From NCBI GenBank assembly GCA_007922225.1, contig ML679960.1, forward strand, positions 7,666,844 to 7,730,843: 64,000 nt of DNA, in the 5' to 3' direction. This DNA is from Emydura subglobosa. Its lineage: Eukaryota > Chordata > Testudines > Chelidae. A program made the position numbers and the translations under genes. Under the pieces are notes generated by a model. It worked only from the letters and a program-made list of their open reading frames with translations. It had not been told where the DNA came from and searched no databases. Positions 36,990 to 50,030 of this stretch are shown here, piece by piece. The number at the start of each line of letters is the position of its first letter. Position 1 is the first letter of the stretch.

Positions 36990-37065
36990 GCCCCAATTTA
37001 GCGAGGTATTTAATCATGTGCCTAAATTAAGCATGTAAGAATGGCTTCAGTCAGGGCCTCTACTT
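36990..37065. repeat. old interspersed repeat fragment
   Basis: CCCCAATTTAGCGAGGTATT, TAATCATGTGCCTAAATTAA and GCATGTAAGAATGGCTTCAG are related to the repeat at 2385-2672. Confidence 0.45.
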
Positions 37066-37999
37066 ATGATATTTGGACTTTGCTGACTTCTGTTGTTCTA
37101 TTGAGCATTATTACTATTTTTATTTTTTAACCAAATACACAGCTTAGAACATGTTAACCTTTATCCCTGCCTCTGTGTAGAACACTTCTTTTACTAATGT
37201 TTTTTGTTGAGGTATTGTATTTGTCATTCCTTATGAAGGCAGATAATGATGGCTTAGTAGTTTAATCCTTACGTTTGGAAAAACCTAGAATCACAAGTTC
37301 ACATATGTCTACAGCTGACTTTCCCTTTGAGTCTGTCAAAAGTAGATAAATTGAGTACCATCCTATTTACTTTCAAATGTATTTTATTAAGACATCATAA
37401 TAAACAAGACAGGGTCATTCTATACAGACATTAAAGCTCCCCTGGTACTTTTCCAAAAGGCAAGCTAAGTTACCTAATTATTTACAGCATGCTATATGCT
37501 GGCTGGTTGCCATCTCCACCCTAGAAATAGCTGTTTATCTGAGGCTGTGTGTGTGTGTAATTTCGGAAGTTCTTTAGGATCCTTGTCAATAAAAGGTAGT
37601 GTACACATGTAAAATATTAATTTTACTCATTTATAGAGGGCCTATTTCTGTCTTGTGCATATTTGTAAATACTGTAAATTGTGATGTGGAATATGGATGT
37701 TGTGTAGCATAGAGAGTAATGTCTCACTGTATTACTGAGAAACTGATGTCAGAATATATTGGTTGAATGATTTAAAAGTTGCAAGGCAAAAACATCAGTC
37801 AAATCCTAACTTTCATAAAAATTGCACTTTATGGGGTCTAGCTTAACTCGCTGAGCTAGCTTGGAGCTTGATTTATCCGGCATATGTGAGTGGGTTCTCA
37901 GGAATTATAAGTGAGCTAGAGAGTTAAATTCCAATTTGGATTCTGCAATAGTTAAATTATAAACTGCTTCTCTGTCTGCATGGCAATGCTGTCTGCGAT

Positions 38000-38480
38000 C
38001 ACGCACACAAATAGAGTAAAATGCTTTAAGATTGCTTCTCCAACTTTGGAAACTATGGGCTGATTGGCCATAAAGATCTCAACATGTGAAGAGGGGCAGC
38101 ATTACAGAGAGTCATTCCACAGGAATGATAAATGAGGCCTCCCAGGTCTGCAATAACTGCTGAAATCTTTATGGCAAACTTCAAACATAATGTTTGCCGG
38201 GTGTTACTGGTGAGAAACATTAGACAGCTACTAAATAGATAACATGTTCCTTAGCATCATTACAAACGGTGAACAGCATCCTGTGAAGTCATTCAGAAGT
38301 TTCCAGAGATCACTTCAAAGCATAAAATCGATCCAAAGATCATTTTCTTGGATGTTACTGTTCTGTAGAGCAGCAACAAAATACTTGCACTTTGATATTG
38401 CATCAGGCAGGCTAATGCTGTAGATACTGGTCAGCTCTATGTACCCAGCTAGGTTTGTATATTGCTGACAAGTCTAATAA
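38000..38480. other. candidate conserved non-coding element
   Basis: This is about 480 bp of non-repetitive, mid-GC sequence without open frames of interest, in a repeat-poor part of intron 61. It resembles conserved enhancer DNA in texture only. Confidence 0.22.
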
Positions 38481-39205
38481 TGAATGTGGGTTGCACTCAA
38501 ACTTTTAAAAAGAAAATCTCTAAAACTGGCTTCTAGCACACTGAACAAATTGTGGCTTTTGTGCAGAGAAAATAAAACAGCTTATTAGAAAAATAAATCT
38601 TAGATAAACATTTCAAGCCTTATAGAGCCAACATAACAGAATGAGCTCTGACATAAAGAGAATAGCCTCACTACTTTACGCACCAGGCATTTCAGAACAT
38701 ACAGAATATGTTTTAATTGAGCACAATTTATACCTCATGACAACTCTGGAACACGATTCAATTGCTTCATTGCTAAACTCTGCTGCAGCACGCAGCAGAA
38801 ATGCAGTAGTGTTCTTTTAAGTCTGAATCTTCCAATGGTACTTCAATAAAGGACATAACACATATACCGGGCAACACCAGAGAAATATCTGCCTCAGAAA
38901 CCTGGTACAGTAGGCAGCACAGAAGTAGTTAATAAATAATGACTCTGTATGAATCTTATACTTATCTAAGAGTTAAGAAAAAACCATAGCTAGTTGTGAC
39001 ATACTCAACACTGGAGAAACTCACCATCAAAGATTAAAACATACTAAACTATTAATAATGCTGCTACAAAATGCATGAGATCATTTCACCAACAACAGCC
39101 AACTGCTTTCAAATAAACACTGCATAGTGCACTGTAGAGATCTGTGAAAATTAAATTCCTGCTCTTCCCCACTTCCCCCAATTGTGGGGGTGGTGGGTGC
39201 AGCGG

Positions 39206-39570
39206 TAGTGGTGTACCGAGGGGGCCATGCCCCCAGGCACCAGCCTGGGGGAAGGACGCTGGCTGGGACCTTCTCGGAGGAGCTGCTCCTCGCTGCTATC
39301 CCTGGTGGCTACACTGACCTGGATCCTCCGGCGCGGAGTGAGAGATGAAGATGTCCCCGGGCCACTCTCTGGCAGGAGAGGGCCTGCCTGGCCCCTGAAC
39401 GGCCAGGGTGCCTGCAGCTCTCTCGATGTGCCCAGTGTGGGGGCGGAAGGGACAGGTCGGCATGACTGTCAGAGATGTCAGTGGGGGGCGGCTCCTCCAA
39501 GTAGGGCCCGGCTGGCATCCCCCCACAGACCAGCACCCGGGGGCCAAGACCCACTCTCGGTATGCCACTG
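39206..39570. mobile_element. GC-rich hAT-like element
   Basis: The ends TAGTGGTGTACCGAG and CTCGGTATGCCACTG are inverted copies of CAGTGGCRTACCGAG, typical of hAT termini. The subterminal GGGGGCCATGCCCCCAGG and CCCGGGGGCCAAGACCC are shared with the element at 61016-61812. The several long open frames here come from high GC, not from genes. Confidence 0.7.
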
Positions 39571-40055
39571 GTTGCTAACACATGTGGAGCTGCACTGGCG
39601 GTAGTGCAATGGTTAAACATTTTACAAAAAAGTGCTAGTGTAGATGTGTATTTAACATAATTCCCTCAAACTTTTAACAGGCTTCACTCATTAAGCAGGT
39701 CTTGAATTTAAATTGTTGCTCACCACTACTGCAAAGTCATTCCTCCCTTAATGACAATAGTAACAATGCCAAGAGCGGAGGAGTGAAATATCCAATAAAG
39801 ATTATTTAAATTTATTTTTGAAATCTCTTTTCTTTCTCTAAGTGTGTTTGGCTCTCCTTGAAAGGTGCAGGATTGGCAGCCCTGAAGACTGAAATCTTCC
39901 ACTGAATGCTGCACTATAGATTTAAACTTTTGCTTCTCTTGGCCTCCATGCATTTTACCTCCACATAAATTCAGTACTTAGCTTTGCGTGGGTAAAGTCA
40001 AAGATACTGAAAGAGGGGAATGTTGCATCTAGATTTTAAAAAATATTCTCAGACA

Positions 40056-40160
40056 AAGGCTACGACTATAGCTGAATCTGGAGGTGTAATTTCCAGCGTG
40101 GGAAGACATACCTGTGCTAGCTCTGACTGAGTTAGTGCACTAAAAATAGAAGTGTAGCTC
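40056..40160. mobile_element. foldback element fragment
   Basis: GGCTACGACTATAGCTGAAT, TTTCCAGCGTGGGAAGACAT and TGTGCTAGCTCTGACTGAGT correspond to one inner arm of the palindrome at 46500-46990. Confidence 0.5.
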
Positions 40161-40164
40161 TGTG

Positions 40165-40690
40165 TATGGTCCTGTCCAAGATGCAGGTATGTACTTTGGC
40201 TACTAGCCATTTCCGCCACCTGTATGGGGGCAGAAAAAATTCTGCTCATGCCTCCACAGCTGTAAGAACCTATGGGACTAAAATCTGGGACCACAGGGGT
40301 TCCTGGCCACCAATGCTTGGGCATCGCCACATGAACCTCAGTCTGCTGGCAGACCCTGTGAAGCTAGATAATGCAGGGAAGTACCACTCAGCAGGGTCTG
40401 AGTGGTGGCTCCCTGCAGCGCAATGACTAACCCATGCTGGTATATAAATGAGGTAGCCAACTGGGAGCTGTGTGAACAATAATGCAGACTGCTTGCTTGC
40501 TTTCATTCCAATTCTTGCCTCGCTATGAACCACAGATTTTGGCTCCTAACCCCAACTCGGTCCTGACTCTGCTACTTGCCTTCTGTCTGCAACTCAGCAC
40601 CTGACTCTGACATCCTGACTTGGCTTGACCCTGACTCTGTTACTCGTCTCCTGACTGCAGCTTGGTAAGTGACCTGTGACACCAGCTTAC
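40165..40690 (+). mobile_element. possible LTR (gypsy or ERV), uncertain
   Basis: TATATAA at 40441-40447 precedes a block rich in CCTGACTCTG and CTGACTTGGC repeats. That pattern occurs in turtle LTR elements. Ends and polyadenylation signal are not clear. Confidence 0.35.
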
Positions 40691-40714
40691 AGTGCTGAAC
40701 AATTGACTACATGT

Positions 40715-40800
40715 GTATTATGGGGCTGAGCACCTATTTTGCTGGGTGCTGTACAAATACACAAGTGAGACAATCCGTGCACCAATTACAATCTAAACTC
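40715..40800. repeat. L2/MIR-like repeat fragment
   Basis: TTATGGGGCTGAGCACCTAT, GGTGCTGTACAAATACACAA and ATTACAATCTAAACTC match the same old repeat as at 9745. Confidence 0.5.
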
Positions 40801-42589
40801 AATTTGATTTACCATGTTAAATCCTATATTCCCATGACAGGAACAGACTGAAGTAATATATGCAATCCCTAGAATTGGAGAAGAATAGCTCAGTATCCAG
40901 ATCCGATTCAGTCCATAGTCTCATCTTTAAGTCTGGCAGCAAAGTCATCAAATAAGATAAGGCCTGATTTGTCATCTTTGAAAAATCCATGCGAGTTTGA
41001 TTATGAAGTTAATGGGTTTCTGTTCAGGCTATTAATGCCAAAAACTGTAAATTGAAAAGGTGTTTTTTTTGTCAATTGCAAATAATTTACACTAGAGCAA
41101 AAACTCTATGCAATGGAAATTGACTAAGCAAATATTTAGTTCTACAATTTATTAACTGCCATCTTTGTAAGGCAGAAATGGCCAGACAGTAAGGAAGAAA
41201 AGGCTTTTCAGTACTTGAAATTGGAAACAGAGTGCGAGAAAATAAGGTGCAGTCCTAGGAACTCTGGACTCTACCTAAATAAGAACAAAATATGACTAAA
41301 TAAATATTAACAAAAAAGAGTTGGTTTCCAAAAACTTAATAAACCTTACACATTTCCAGCCATTATTTATCTATTTCTGAATGTTAACTAATAGTTCTAA
41401 TGATACTTAACAATTTTCTATATACAGTACTGGCATGTGATGACTTTAAAAAATAGTTTGAGAAAATTAATTCCGATGGTTGTAGCTATTTGTTAAATAC
41501 AGAATGAAAAAAAGTGACTTGTTTGTTATAACTTGAAAATTTAAAATATAACTAGGTATATCCAGTTAAACGTTAAATCCTAGCTCTTTATATCAGGAGA
41601 ATCCTACAAAAAACAAAACACGAGACAGATGTAAACAAGGCTTTTAAACATGCATACCTAAATGTTTTTGCATTTACACAAATATCTATTGGCTCCCTGT
41701 CTTGACTAAAATCTGAGTTCATCTCTAAACTGTTGATGTTTTGGAGCCACAGATTGAATTAGCACTTCTAAGCAAGGAAAAAAAAACCCTGTGATCTCCA
41801 AAACAGGATACAGGTAATTGCCAGTTTTTCTGCGCATTATTTCATTGAGTGACATCATCGACACACACTAGGTGACAATCCTACAGGGATCAGGCTGAAA
41901 ATTACAAGTTCTACCTGTAATGTTTAAAGATTGTAATACCTTCTATTTTTCAGTGATCACAAGTGGTGCATGTCAATGAGTTACAGCATTAAAAACTAGG
42001 ATTGTTGGCAGGCTAGTTGAACAGTAAGTGGCATTAAAAACATACTGACATCTCTCCTACCTTTTATTTATTTATCTCGAAAGGAAGTAATAACTGTTCT
42101 TACAAACACAGATGTGTCCTCCAACAACAGACAATGAATCCCATTCTCTGTAAATGGCAGCATCACAAATCAAAACAAAAGGAATCAGCAAAGCACCATT
42201 ATCACAGAGAAGTCAGTTGCAGCTCCATAGTTGAGACTGTGCTGAAATTTGCACTTAAAGCAGGACTGAAATTCCTGTACCTCACACTTCAGTTATTGCA
42301 TTTAGTTTCCAAATTCAGCACAATACTCCTTCAGAGGACAATAGAATTATCTAGGTGATTTTTTTAGTTAAATATTCACTCACTTTTGTAGAGGAAACAT
42401 TAAAATGCTCCTTTTTTTAGAAATTTTACAGTTTTTCACACATTTCTTTGGGTCCGTCTAGCTAAACACCTGCAGTCCTCACAAACTACCAACTTCATCC
42501 ATACATGCATTCATGTAACATCTCGGACATGGGCCCCTTTTGACATTTATCAAACTCCATCTTGACAGCTACTTCTGTTAAGGCTGCCA

Positions 42590-43450
42590 GCCATAGCCAT
42601 TGACTCATAGACTTTATGGTCAGAAGGGACCATGATGATCATCGAGTCTGACCTCCTGCACATTGCAGGCCACAGAACCTCATCCACCCATTCCTGTAAT
42701 AGACTCTTAACCTCTGGCTGAGAAAGGGCTAGTCTACATTTAAAACTTACAGTGGCACAGCTGTATCGGAGCGTTTGTGTAGCTGCTTTATGTCGACGGG
42801 AGAGAGCTCCCCCGCCGACATAATAAAACCACCCAAACGAGCGGCAGTAGCTATGTCAGTGAGAGACACTGTCCTGTCAACATAGCGCTGTACACACAAG
42901 CATTTATGCTGGCAAAACTTATATCACTCGAGGGGATGTTTTTTTCACATCCCTGAGCGACAAAAGTTTTGTTGGCGTAAGTGCTAGTGTAGACAAGGCC
43001 TTACAGAATCATGATTTAAAGACTTCAAGTTATAGAGAATCCACTATTTACATTAGTTTAAACCTGAGAGTGACCAGTACCCCGTGCTGCAGAGGAAGGT
43101 GAAAAATCTCCCAGGTCTCTGCCAATCTGACCCAGGAAAAAATTCCTTTCCAACTCCAAATATGGAGATCAGTTAGACCCTGAGAATGTGGGCAAGATCC
43201 TCCAGCCAAACACCGGGAAAAGAATTCTCTGTAGTAACTCAGAGCCCTCCCCATCTAGTGTCCCACCACAGCCACTGAAGATATTTTCTGTTAGCAGTCG
43301 CAGTTGGGTCACACGCCATTGTAGGCAGTCCCATCATACCATCCCCTCATAAACTTATGAAGCTCAGTCTTGAAGCCAGTTAGGTTTTTGCCCCCACTGC
43401 TCCCTGGGAAAGCTGTTCCAGAACTTCACTCCTCTGATGGTTAGAAACAA
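42590..43450 (-). mobile_element. CR1 LINE 3' end, interrupted
   Basis: In reverse orientation the 3' end reads GTCCCTTCTGACCATAAAGT then CTATGAGTCA, preceded by GGAGGTCAGACTCGATGATC. The upstream part continues at 43003-43450 (GGAAAGCTGTTCCAGAAC on plus). It is the only clear CR1 in the window on the DMD sense strand. A short element splits it at about 42724-43002. Confidence 0.8.
42724..43002. mobile_element. hAT-like short element inserted in CR1
   Basis: The ends AAGGGCTAGTCTACATTT and GTGCTAGTGTAGACAAGGCC are inverted copies. Inside are TCGACGGGAGAGAGCTCCCC and AAAGTTTTGTTGGCGTAAG, typical of turtle elements of this group. 48701-48930 belongs to the same family. Confidence 0.8.
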
Positions 43451-46400
43451 GGGATGTAAAAGCCTAAACATTTAAACAGTAATCAGCTGTTGGGCTTGCA
43501 GAAGGGGAGTTGGGCTTGCAGAAGGGGAGTGGCAGCTGGGCTCGACTCCTTGCAAGTGACATCAGCCCAGCTACGGCCCTGCACACACATCGGGTGGGGT
43601 GGAGGGGGAGCCGCAGCTAGTCAGCTCTCGCTTGGCAGTGAGCCCAGCACAGCTCCCCTTGCCCACGCATTTAACAGTTTAAACGTTCTATTTTTAGAAC
43701 CTTTAAATGGATTCTTTATTAAACCAATTTTTACATCCCTATTTGAAACCATCTAATTTCAAGTCTAAACTTGTTGATGGCCACTTTATATCCATTTTGT
43801 TCTTGTGTCCACATTGGCGCTTTATTTAAATAACTCCTCACCCTCCCTGGTATTTATCCCTCACCAGCTCCAAACCTCATAGATACCCTGAGGAAACAGG
43901 GAGACTATCTGAGCAGCAGGGGCCAAGAGGAAAGCTCTGGGAAAGAGATGGGGCCCTGTGGAGCTATGGAAGGGTTTGTGGGGGATAAAATGGGCAGGCA
44001 AAGAGAACTGAGTTTGAAGAGGCAGGAGAGGTTGAGCTGAGTAATGATGGCCAAGGTAAGAAGGATTTAGCAGGAATGTGTGGGTGGCCTGGGGGAAAAA
44101 AGCTTGTGTGCAGGGAAAGGAGTTGAGACTGGAGTTAGTGAGAGTGGATTTCACAGCTATGCCAGGCACAGGGTGCTTGAAGATCTCCCCTGGCACTGCT
44201 GGCTTGATCCCCTGCCAAGGGAAGTCTTTAAAATGCAGATGCGTCAGCACCAGACACACTCTGCCACCTGGTCTCAGGAGCGAGAAGGTATGTGGGGGCA
44301 GGTTGGGAGAAAAGGAAGCAGGACTTTGTGTGTGGGAGAATGAAGAAAAATTGGGACTTGTGCCTAGAGCTATAGACCCAGAAAGTGGAAGTGCTCCTTT
44401 CCATGCTCCATATTTCTCCTCAAGTCCCTCTTTTCCCCCCATCCCTCTCATTCATAGCCTAAATGCCTCCGTTCCCCACTCCACGGCCTCATCCAGGCAC
44501 CAAGCTCCCACCACCCCATGCAGCCCCACCTCCAACCACACAGATATAATTATAACTCTGTACATTCTAAAATACCAAATTCTGAACAATAACTACCAAC
44601 ACTGGACATCAGTAACTTTTCCTAAACATTACAGAAAGCATATCTTACACCTAACCATTTGCAATTGACAACCAGAACTCTTATGCTCCTGTTGAGAACT
44701 ACTTGCAAAGTAAACTTGAAAAATCACACCAACCCTATCTCAATCACCAAAACCCATAAACATATAGCCAGTAAACATGGCTGGAGTTCAAGAGTGCTTG
44801 CCTGATAATTGTTCAGGATAAGTGTGAAGGTATGGTAGCTGAGGGGTGCTCAGTGACTTACTTGTTTATTTCTTTGATTATTATAGTTTATATTGATGGG
44901 ACATGAAGCCTAGCAACCTTAACTCAAAGTTAACGATTTTGTGGTGAATATATATATGAAATAAATCCAGAGCGTGGAATCCTCCTTCTTTCTTTTAAGA
45001 ACTATTGCCATCACTAGACTGACCCTTTTTGGACTCACTTGCTTTCATTGTGATGCAAGACCCATTTAAAAAGCATGACTTCACCCGTTTTGACCTCCCC
45101 TTTCACTGGGAGGCATCTTTATTTTTGACATATTTGTTCCCAGAAGTATAACTACAAAAGCCATGCTCACAGGAATGACTGTACATCTCACAGTGCTGCC
45201 CAGCTGATGCTCTGACATCACAATTCGCTAACGAACTGCCCTCTAGTAGTAGTGCTGCTGGGAATGATGCAAATGCAAGGTGGCTTTACCAGTGCAGAGT
45301 GCACACTGCTTAGTGTAGCCAAGGGACCTGCGGAGCCATCACTAGTTCTCAAATTGCTGAATACTAATGCTGCAGAAGGATTTTGTAAATGTTTGCAGTA
45401 TTTCCAATATTTTAAAGGAAATAAAACCATCTGTTTGATTTAACGCCTCTTTGTATATGTCTGTATGCGTGCATGCACCACTAAAATACAAGGTAAGTCT
45501 TCCTGTGCCCTAGCAGCTTTCAAAGTAACCCTAAAGCTGGCTTAAAGCGGTCCTGACTACTCCACTTTTCCTAGGGTAATCTTCAGGCAGCATAGCGCTA
45601 CCATAGCAGATCCTTCTCGATCTCGTCTTCTAGGATAAAAAGTGCAGGGGAAACTTACAGAGGAAATGGGATGTGACTGGAGTGTATGACTGCCTCAGCA
45701 ATCCCTGCCTGCCCAAAGGTTGTGGAAAGCAGCATAATGCTGAACAGCCCTGAGTTGATCAGCTGTACATCAAGAAACAGAACGGTCCAGGATTTGAGAG
45801 CTACAAAGGTAGCTTTCCATACTTTGCCCCACTGCTTTCTCATCTGCATTGAGCACTGCTTTGTTGCTACTCAGGTTCTGGCCCATGGAAACTAAGATAT
45901 ACTATATGCTTCTTTCAAGTAAAGAATCTGCTTGATAGGCTATTATAAAACAGAGAAGCAGTATTTTAAGGTATAATGAGAACCAATGGCTGGAAGTTGA
46001 AGCTAAAAAAATTCCAACTAAAAGGCCAGGTGGCAGAGTGTGCCTGTGGCGGATTTTCATCAGTGGAAATTTTTAACTTAAAGGTGCATATTTTTCTAAA
46101 AGATGCATGCTAGCTCAAATGCAGCTATTGGGCTTGAAGCAGGAATTAATACAGCATCGTTCTATGGCCTGTGTTATGCCAGAGATCAGGCTACACAATC
46201 AAAGTGGTGTCTTCTGACCTTAAAAATCTATGAATTTATTAAAACTGGGGTGCAACGTAACAGTTCATCTTTTGGTGTCCAATATAAACTAAACCTGCAA
46301 ATGTGAAATCCTTGATTTATATATAATGTCTCTGTTTTTATTTTCCAAACTATTCAACTGGGAAACAGAGAGAGGTCCGTGGGTTGTAGTGGTTGCTGAC

Positions 46401-46499
46401 ATGCTGAAAGAATACAGCCAGGCTTTGCAGCTGACAAGTCAAAAGACTTTCTAGAGATAAGGTTTACCTCTTACGCAACAAATATTCCACATAACCAAG

Positions 46500-46990
46500 G
46501 CTACATCTATGCTATGAGCTCGGGGCGTGAAAAATTACCATCAGAATAAAGATCAACACAAAACTAAACTATGTGCTGTAAAAAGCATGGCCATTTAGGC
46601 TACATCTACAAGATGAGCTAGGGTTGTGATTCCCCTGCTTGCATACACATACTCATGCTAGCTCTCACAGAGCTAGTATAAGCATAAAGTAGTGACGGTA
46701 GCATGCACAGTGGCAGCAAAGGCATAGCTGGGCTGAGTACATACCCACTGGCTTCAGGTAGCTTTGTACCTGGGAAATCTAAGCTGTACCTCCGCTGCCA
46801 TGGCTTGTGGTACCACACTACATGGCTATCTATACTCACTCTAGCTCGATGAGAGCTAGCACAAGTATGTATTCTCAAGCAGGAGAATCACACCCTTAGC
46901 TCATAGTATAGAGGTAGTGTAAATGGCCATGCTTTCCACAGTGAGCAGTTTAGTGTTGTCTTGGTCTTTATTATGATGGCAAATTTTCAT
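46500..46990. mobile_element. long palindromic element (about 490 bp)
   Basis: The left arm (46528-46685) and the right arm (46828-46988) are reverse complements, with mismatches. The outer part pairs AAAAAGCATGGCCATTT with AAATGGCCATGCTTTCC. The inner part pairs GATGAGCTAGGGTTGTGATT with AATCACACCCTTAGCTCAT and CATGCTAGCTCTCACAGAGC with CTCGATGAGAGCTAGCAC. The loop is about 140 bp. It is probably a foldback DNA transposon. It has no coding capacity. Confidence 0.75.
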
Positions 46991-47944
46991 TATTTTTTTC
47001 TTATGCCAAATAAACTTTGCTTTAATTGGAGATACTTGCAATTGGTTGTGGAGAATAGACTAGTAGTGGGACAATCACTTCCAAGTGTCTCGGAGATAAG
47101 CAAACTGACTTTTGATTTAAAGAAGATGGACACAGAAGTGAAGTATGGGCTGGCACACCCAGACAAAAGAAAAGGATCGTGTCCCTGGCTGCAAAGAAAT
47201 TCACTGCACTCAGTTTGGGGAGCTGAACAACATGGTGCAAGACACAACAACATTAGTTTTCTTCTCCCCACAGTAGCTAATATTTCAATTGAGAAAAGAG
47301 AAATCTGCCTACCTATTGAATGTGTGCATGCACATGAGCACTCATACACACTTTCCTCACCTTCTTTCTTGGGGACCTTATTTACAGCCATTAGTATTGG
47401 GTTGGCATATCCTTAATAGGAATTCACTGAAGAGAATTCAGATATAAATTTAAAATAATCCAAACAGAGTTTACAATATAAGCAATTGCTTTATAGGGTG
47501 CAATGTTAATATGTCCTTATGGTGGCTTCTAAAAACTCCATGTACTTCTTGTAATTAAAACACGACACCACCACCACCAAACCCCACCCTTTATGCCTAG
47601 ACATTTCAGCCCTAATCATCAAGCACCGATCTCGGGACCCTAAAATGCCGAGGCAGAAGTGTAGAAGATTTTGTTATTGGGGGCCCTAAAACAAAAAAAT
47701 CATAGCTGTTGACTATCACTTCAGTGTGCAGTTTTATACCATGGCAGAATTTCTCCACTTTGTATAAAGTGAGAAATTTTTTTCTGTTCTAAGTGCAGTG
47801 TTTCCCATATTTATTAATGCAGTTCCTAAATTTGGGGAGTGGTGTGTGTGACGATGGCAGCCCAGCTGCCAGCTCATGCCAAGACACTGGAGTCACAACC
47901 AAATACTGACAAATATATAGCTGGAAATCAGGCTGGCTCACCTG

Positions 47945-49045
47945 TGTGCCAGTACTGTTAAATTAGATGTTAAGTTTATAAGAATGTGAAACACTTGTAG
48001 GATGCTGCATTTATTAATCTCACTTCTAACATCCATAGCCCATGTTATGAGGTGGTAGTAAGTGTTTGCATTGTAATCCTCTGTAATTGTGTAAGCCATC
48101 AAACAGGAAATAAGCATTAATTAAATGTAAAATGCTGCCTTCCAACACTATGAAGAGGAGGTATGCATGTAATTCATCCCATCATTTTGAATTCTGGGAT
48201 GAAGGGAATAAAAATTCCTGACAAGAAAGAACTGTACTTCTGTGCTGCTTGGACTTGGGAAGGGCAAGATTTCTAAGCATAAGCAAGGGATCCCCAAGTG
48301 CTGGGTAAGCCCTAAAGGACATATAGAGCTTGCTTATTATAGAAGCTTCTATTACTTTTTGAAACTTAAGACTAGAGCTCATTGTGTGTATATGTGTCAC
48401 CTGCTTTAGCCTTGTAAATAATTCTCATTTTCTTTTCCTACGTAATAAATTATTATAGGACTGGCTACAAATGTTGTCTTTGGTGAGAGATCTAAAGTGC
48501 AGTTGACCTGGGGTAAGAGACTAGTCCTTTGTGATTGAGAGTAACCTGAATATTGTTGTAATTTTTGGTGTAAAGGACCATCTATCATAAAGACAGGTTT
48601 ACCTGGGTGGCAAGACAGATTGGGGACTGTCTGTGACTCCATAGTTAGGCTGTTATAGTGCCTGCAGAGTTCACACTTGATGCCTGGTTGGTGAAGTCTT
48701 AGGCTATATCTACACTAGAGCCCTTACAGTGGCACAGATGTAATGCCACAGAGCTAGCCTGTTGGCATAATTAAACCATCCCCAATAAAGGTTGTAGCTA
48801 TGTTTGCGGGAGAGTGTCTCCTGCCAACATAGCTCTGTCAACACACTGTTGTTTCAGTTGATAAAATTTATGTGCATCGGGGTGTTTTTTTCATGCCTCT
48901 GACTGACAAAAGTGCTAGTGTAGCGTAGTATAGAGCTCACAGCCAGTTAGTGGTTTGTGCCTTGCTCCTTAACAATCTACACTGAGGCTGGTACTCATGC
49001 TCTTGATCCCCTGCAGGACAGCTTGACAGGGGAAACTAAAGACCC
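47945..49045 (+). mobile_element. LTR of an endogenous retrovirus, interrupted
   Basis: I recognise TCTCACTTCTAACATCCATA, GCAAGGGATCCCCAAGTGCT, AGGACATATAGAGCTTGCTT and AATAAA at 48444-48449 from a turtle LTR. It continues past a nested element at 48701-48930 to GGACAGCTTGACAGGGG. No internal viral genes are present. Confidence 0.6.
48701..48930. mobile_element. hAT-like short element inserted in LTR
   Basis: The ends GGCTATATCTACACTAGAGC and GACAAAAGTGCTAGTGTAGC are inverted. The interior (GTGTTTTTTTCATGCCTCTG) matches the copy at 42724-43002. Confidence 0.75.
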
Positions 49046-49499
49046 CAACTACTCAGTTGTCTACTCCCGTGCTAAGCAAAATAAATAAGTGAAGAGAGAG
49101 GTGAAGGTTTAAGTTTGAATTTTCTTCCATTAGTTAATGTAGGTAGTTAATGATATTTTAAATGTAGAAAACAGAAATGAGCTAAACCCAAAACCTTTTC
49201 TTTTGCCTCTCCCTTCCAAAAACACTCCGAATTTGGATAAACTAGGATGCAGATTTGAACAACTGTTACATTGCATTGTGCCATCAGATTTTACACTGAT
49301 TTGGCAAAATACGGTTCCTGGTTTGGAGTTTGCCAAACAGTTATGATGTTAATTTCCCCGTGTTTATCAAGTTCCTAAACAAGACGCTTTACCTGTGGTA
49401 AACTGTTAATAACCAATTTAGAAACCTGTTTTATTCCTAACATTATAATGCAGTATTAAAACTTACTTTTAAGAATAAATGTATTTCTGATTGTTGAAA

Positions 49500-50030
49500 A
49501 ACAAATTTGTCCTCTATGCCAGTCTAAATGGAACTATTTGATAATTCTGCATGATTCTGAATACCAATGTCTTTCAGGCAGAATGATTACACCTGCATCA
49601 TTAATCATGTGCATTGCAGAAATGAAATCATTTTAACACACCATTGGCACAACACTGTCTACTTCTTTGAAAATAGAATCTGTCTCTACATTTATTTTCA
49701 ATAAATGCCTTGGTTGGTTTCCCCTTGGCATGTATCAAGCAGCAGGAGACCATTATCCGGTGACTGTGTTCTATTCCACTGATATAATCTCTTAAATAAA
49801 GTTCTGTTATTTACTTTAGTTTAATCGTAGTACAATAGGCCAAAGACATGGCTTCCGAGCAGCTTCATTTCAGTCTCTGACTTGATGCTTTGAAGCTGTT
49901 TCAAGTTGTCTTTCATTCCACTTCAAAACACCCTTGATAAAGTTATGGGGGGAAAAAAGTTTCACCACTGGCAAAGCCAGACAATAATGGATTGTTATAG
50001 AGCTGAAAAAAAGTTTAAATGAACTGCCAT
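49500..50030. other. candidate conserved non-coding element
   Basis: This repeat-free stretch is about 2 kb inside intron 61 from exon 61. It has many TAAT/ATTA cores (CATCATTAATCATGTGCATT) and E-box-like CATGTG. Conservation cannot be judged here. Confidence 0.22.

Noticed and set aside
39227..39604. 125-codon frame and a local rise in GC, considered as a CpG island or the Dp71 promoter
   Set aside because: The block has hAT-like inverted ends and a relative at 61016-61812. It also lies in intron 61, not intron 62.
44078..44668. 196-codon open frame on plus, with a 196-codon frame on minus over nearly the same bases
   Set aside because: GC-rich intronic DNA, no recognisable domain, no splice or promoter context, and both strands are open, which is typical of chance.
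46961..47416. 151-codon frame on plus
   Set aside because: Partly inside the arm of the palindrome, with no similarity recognised and no coding-like composition.
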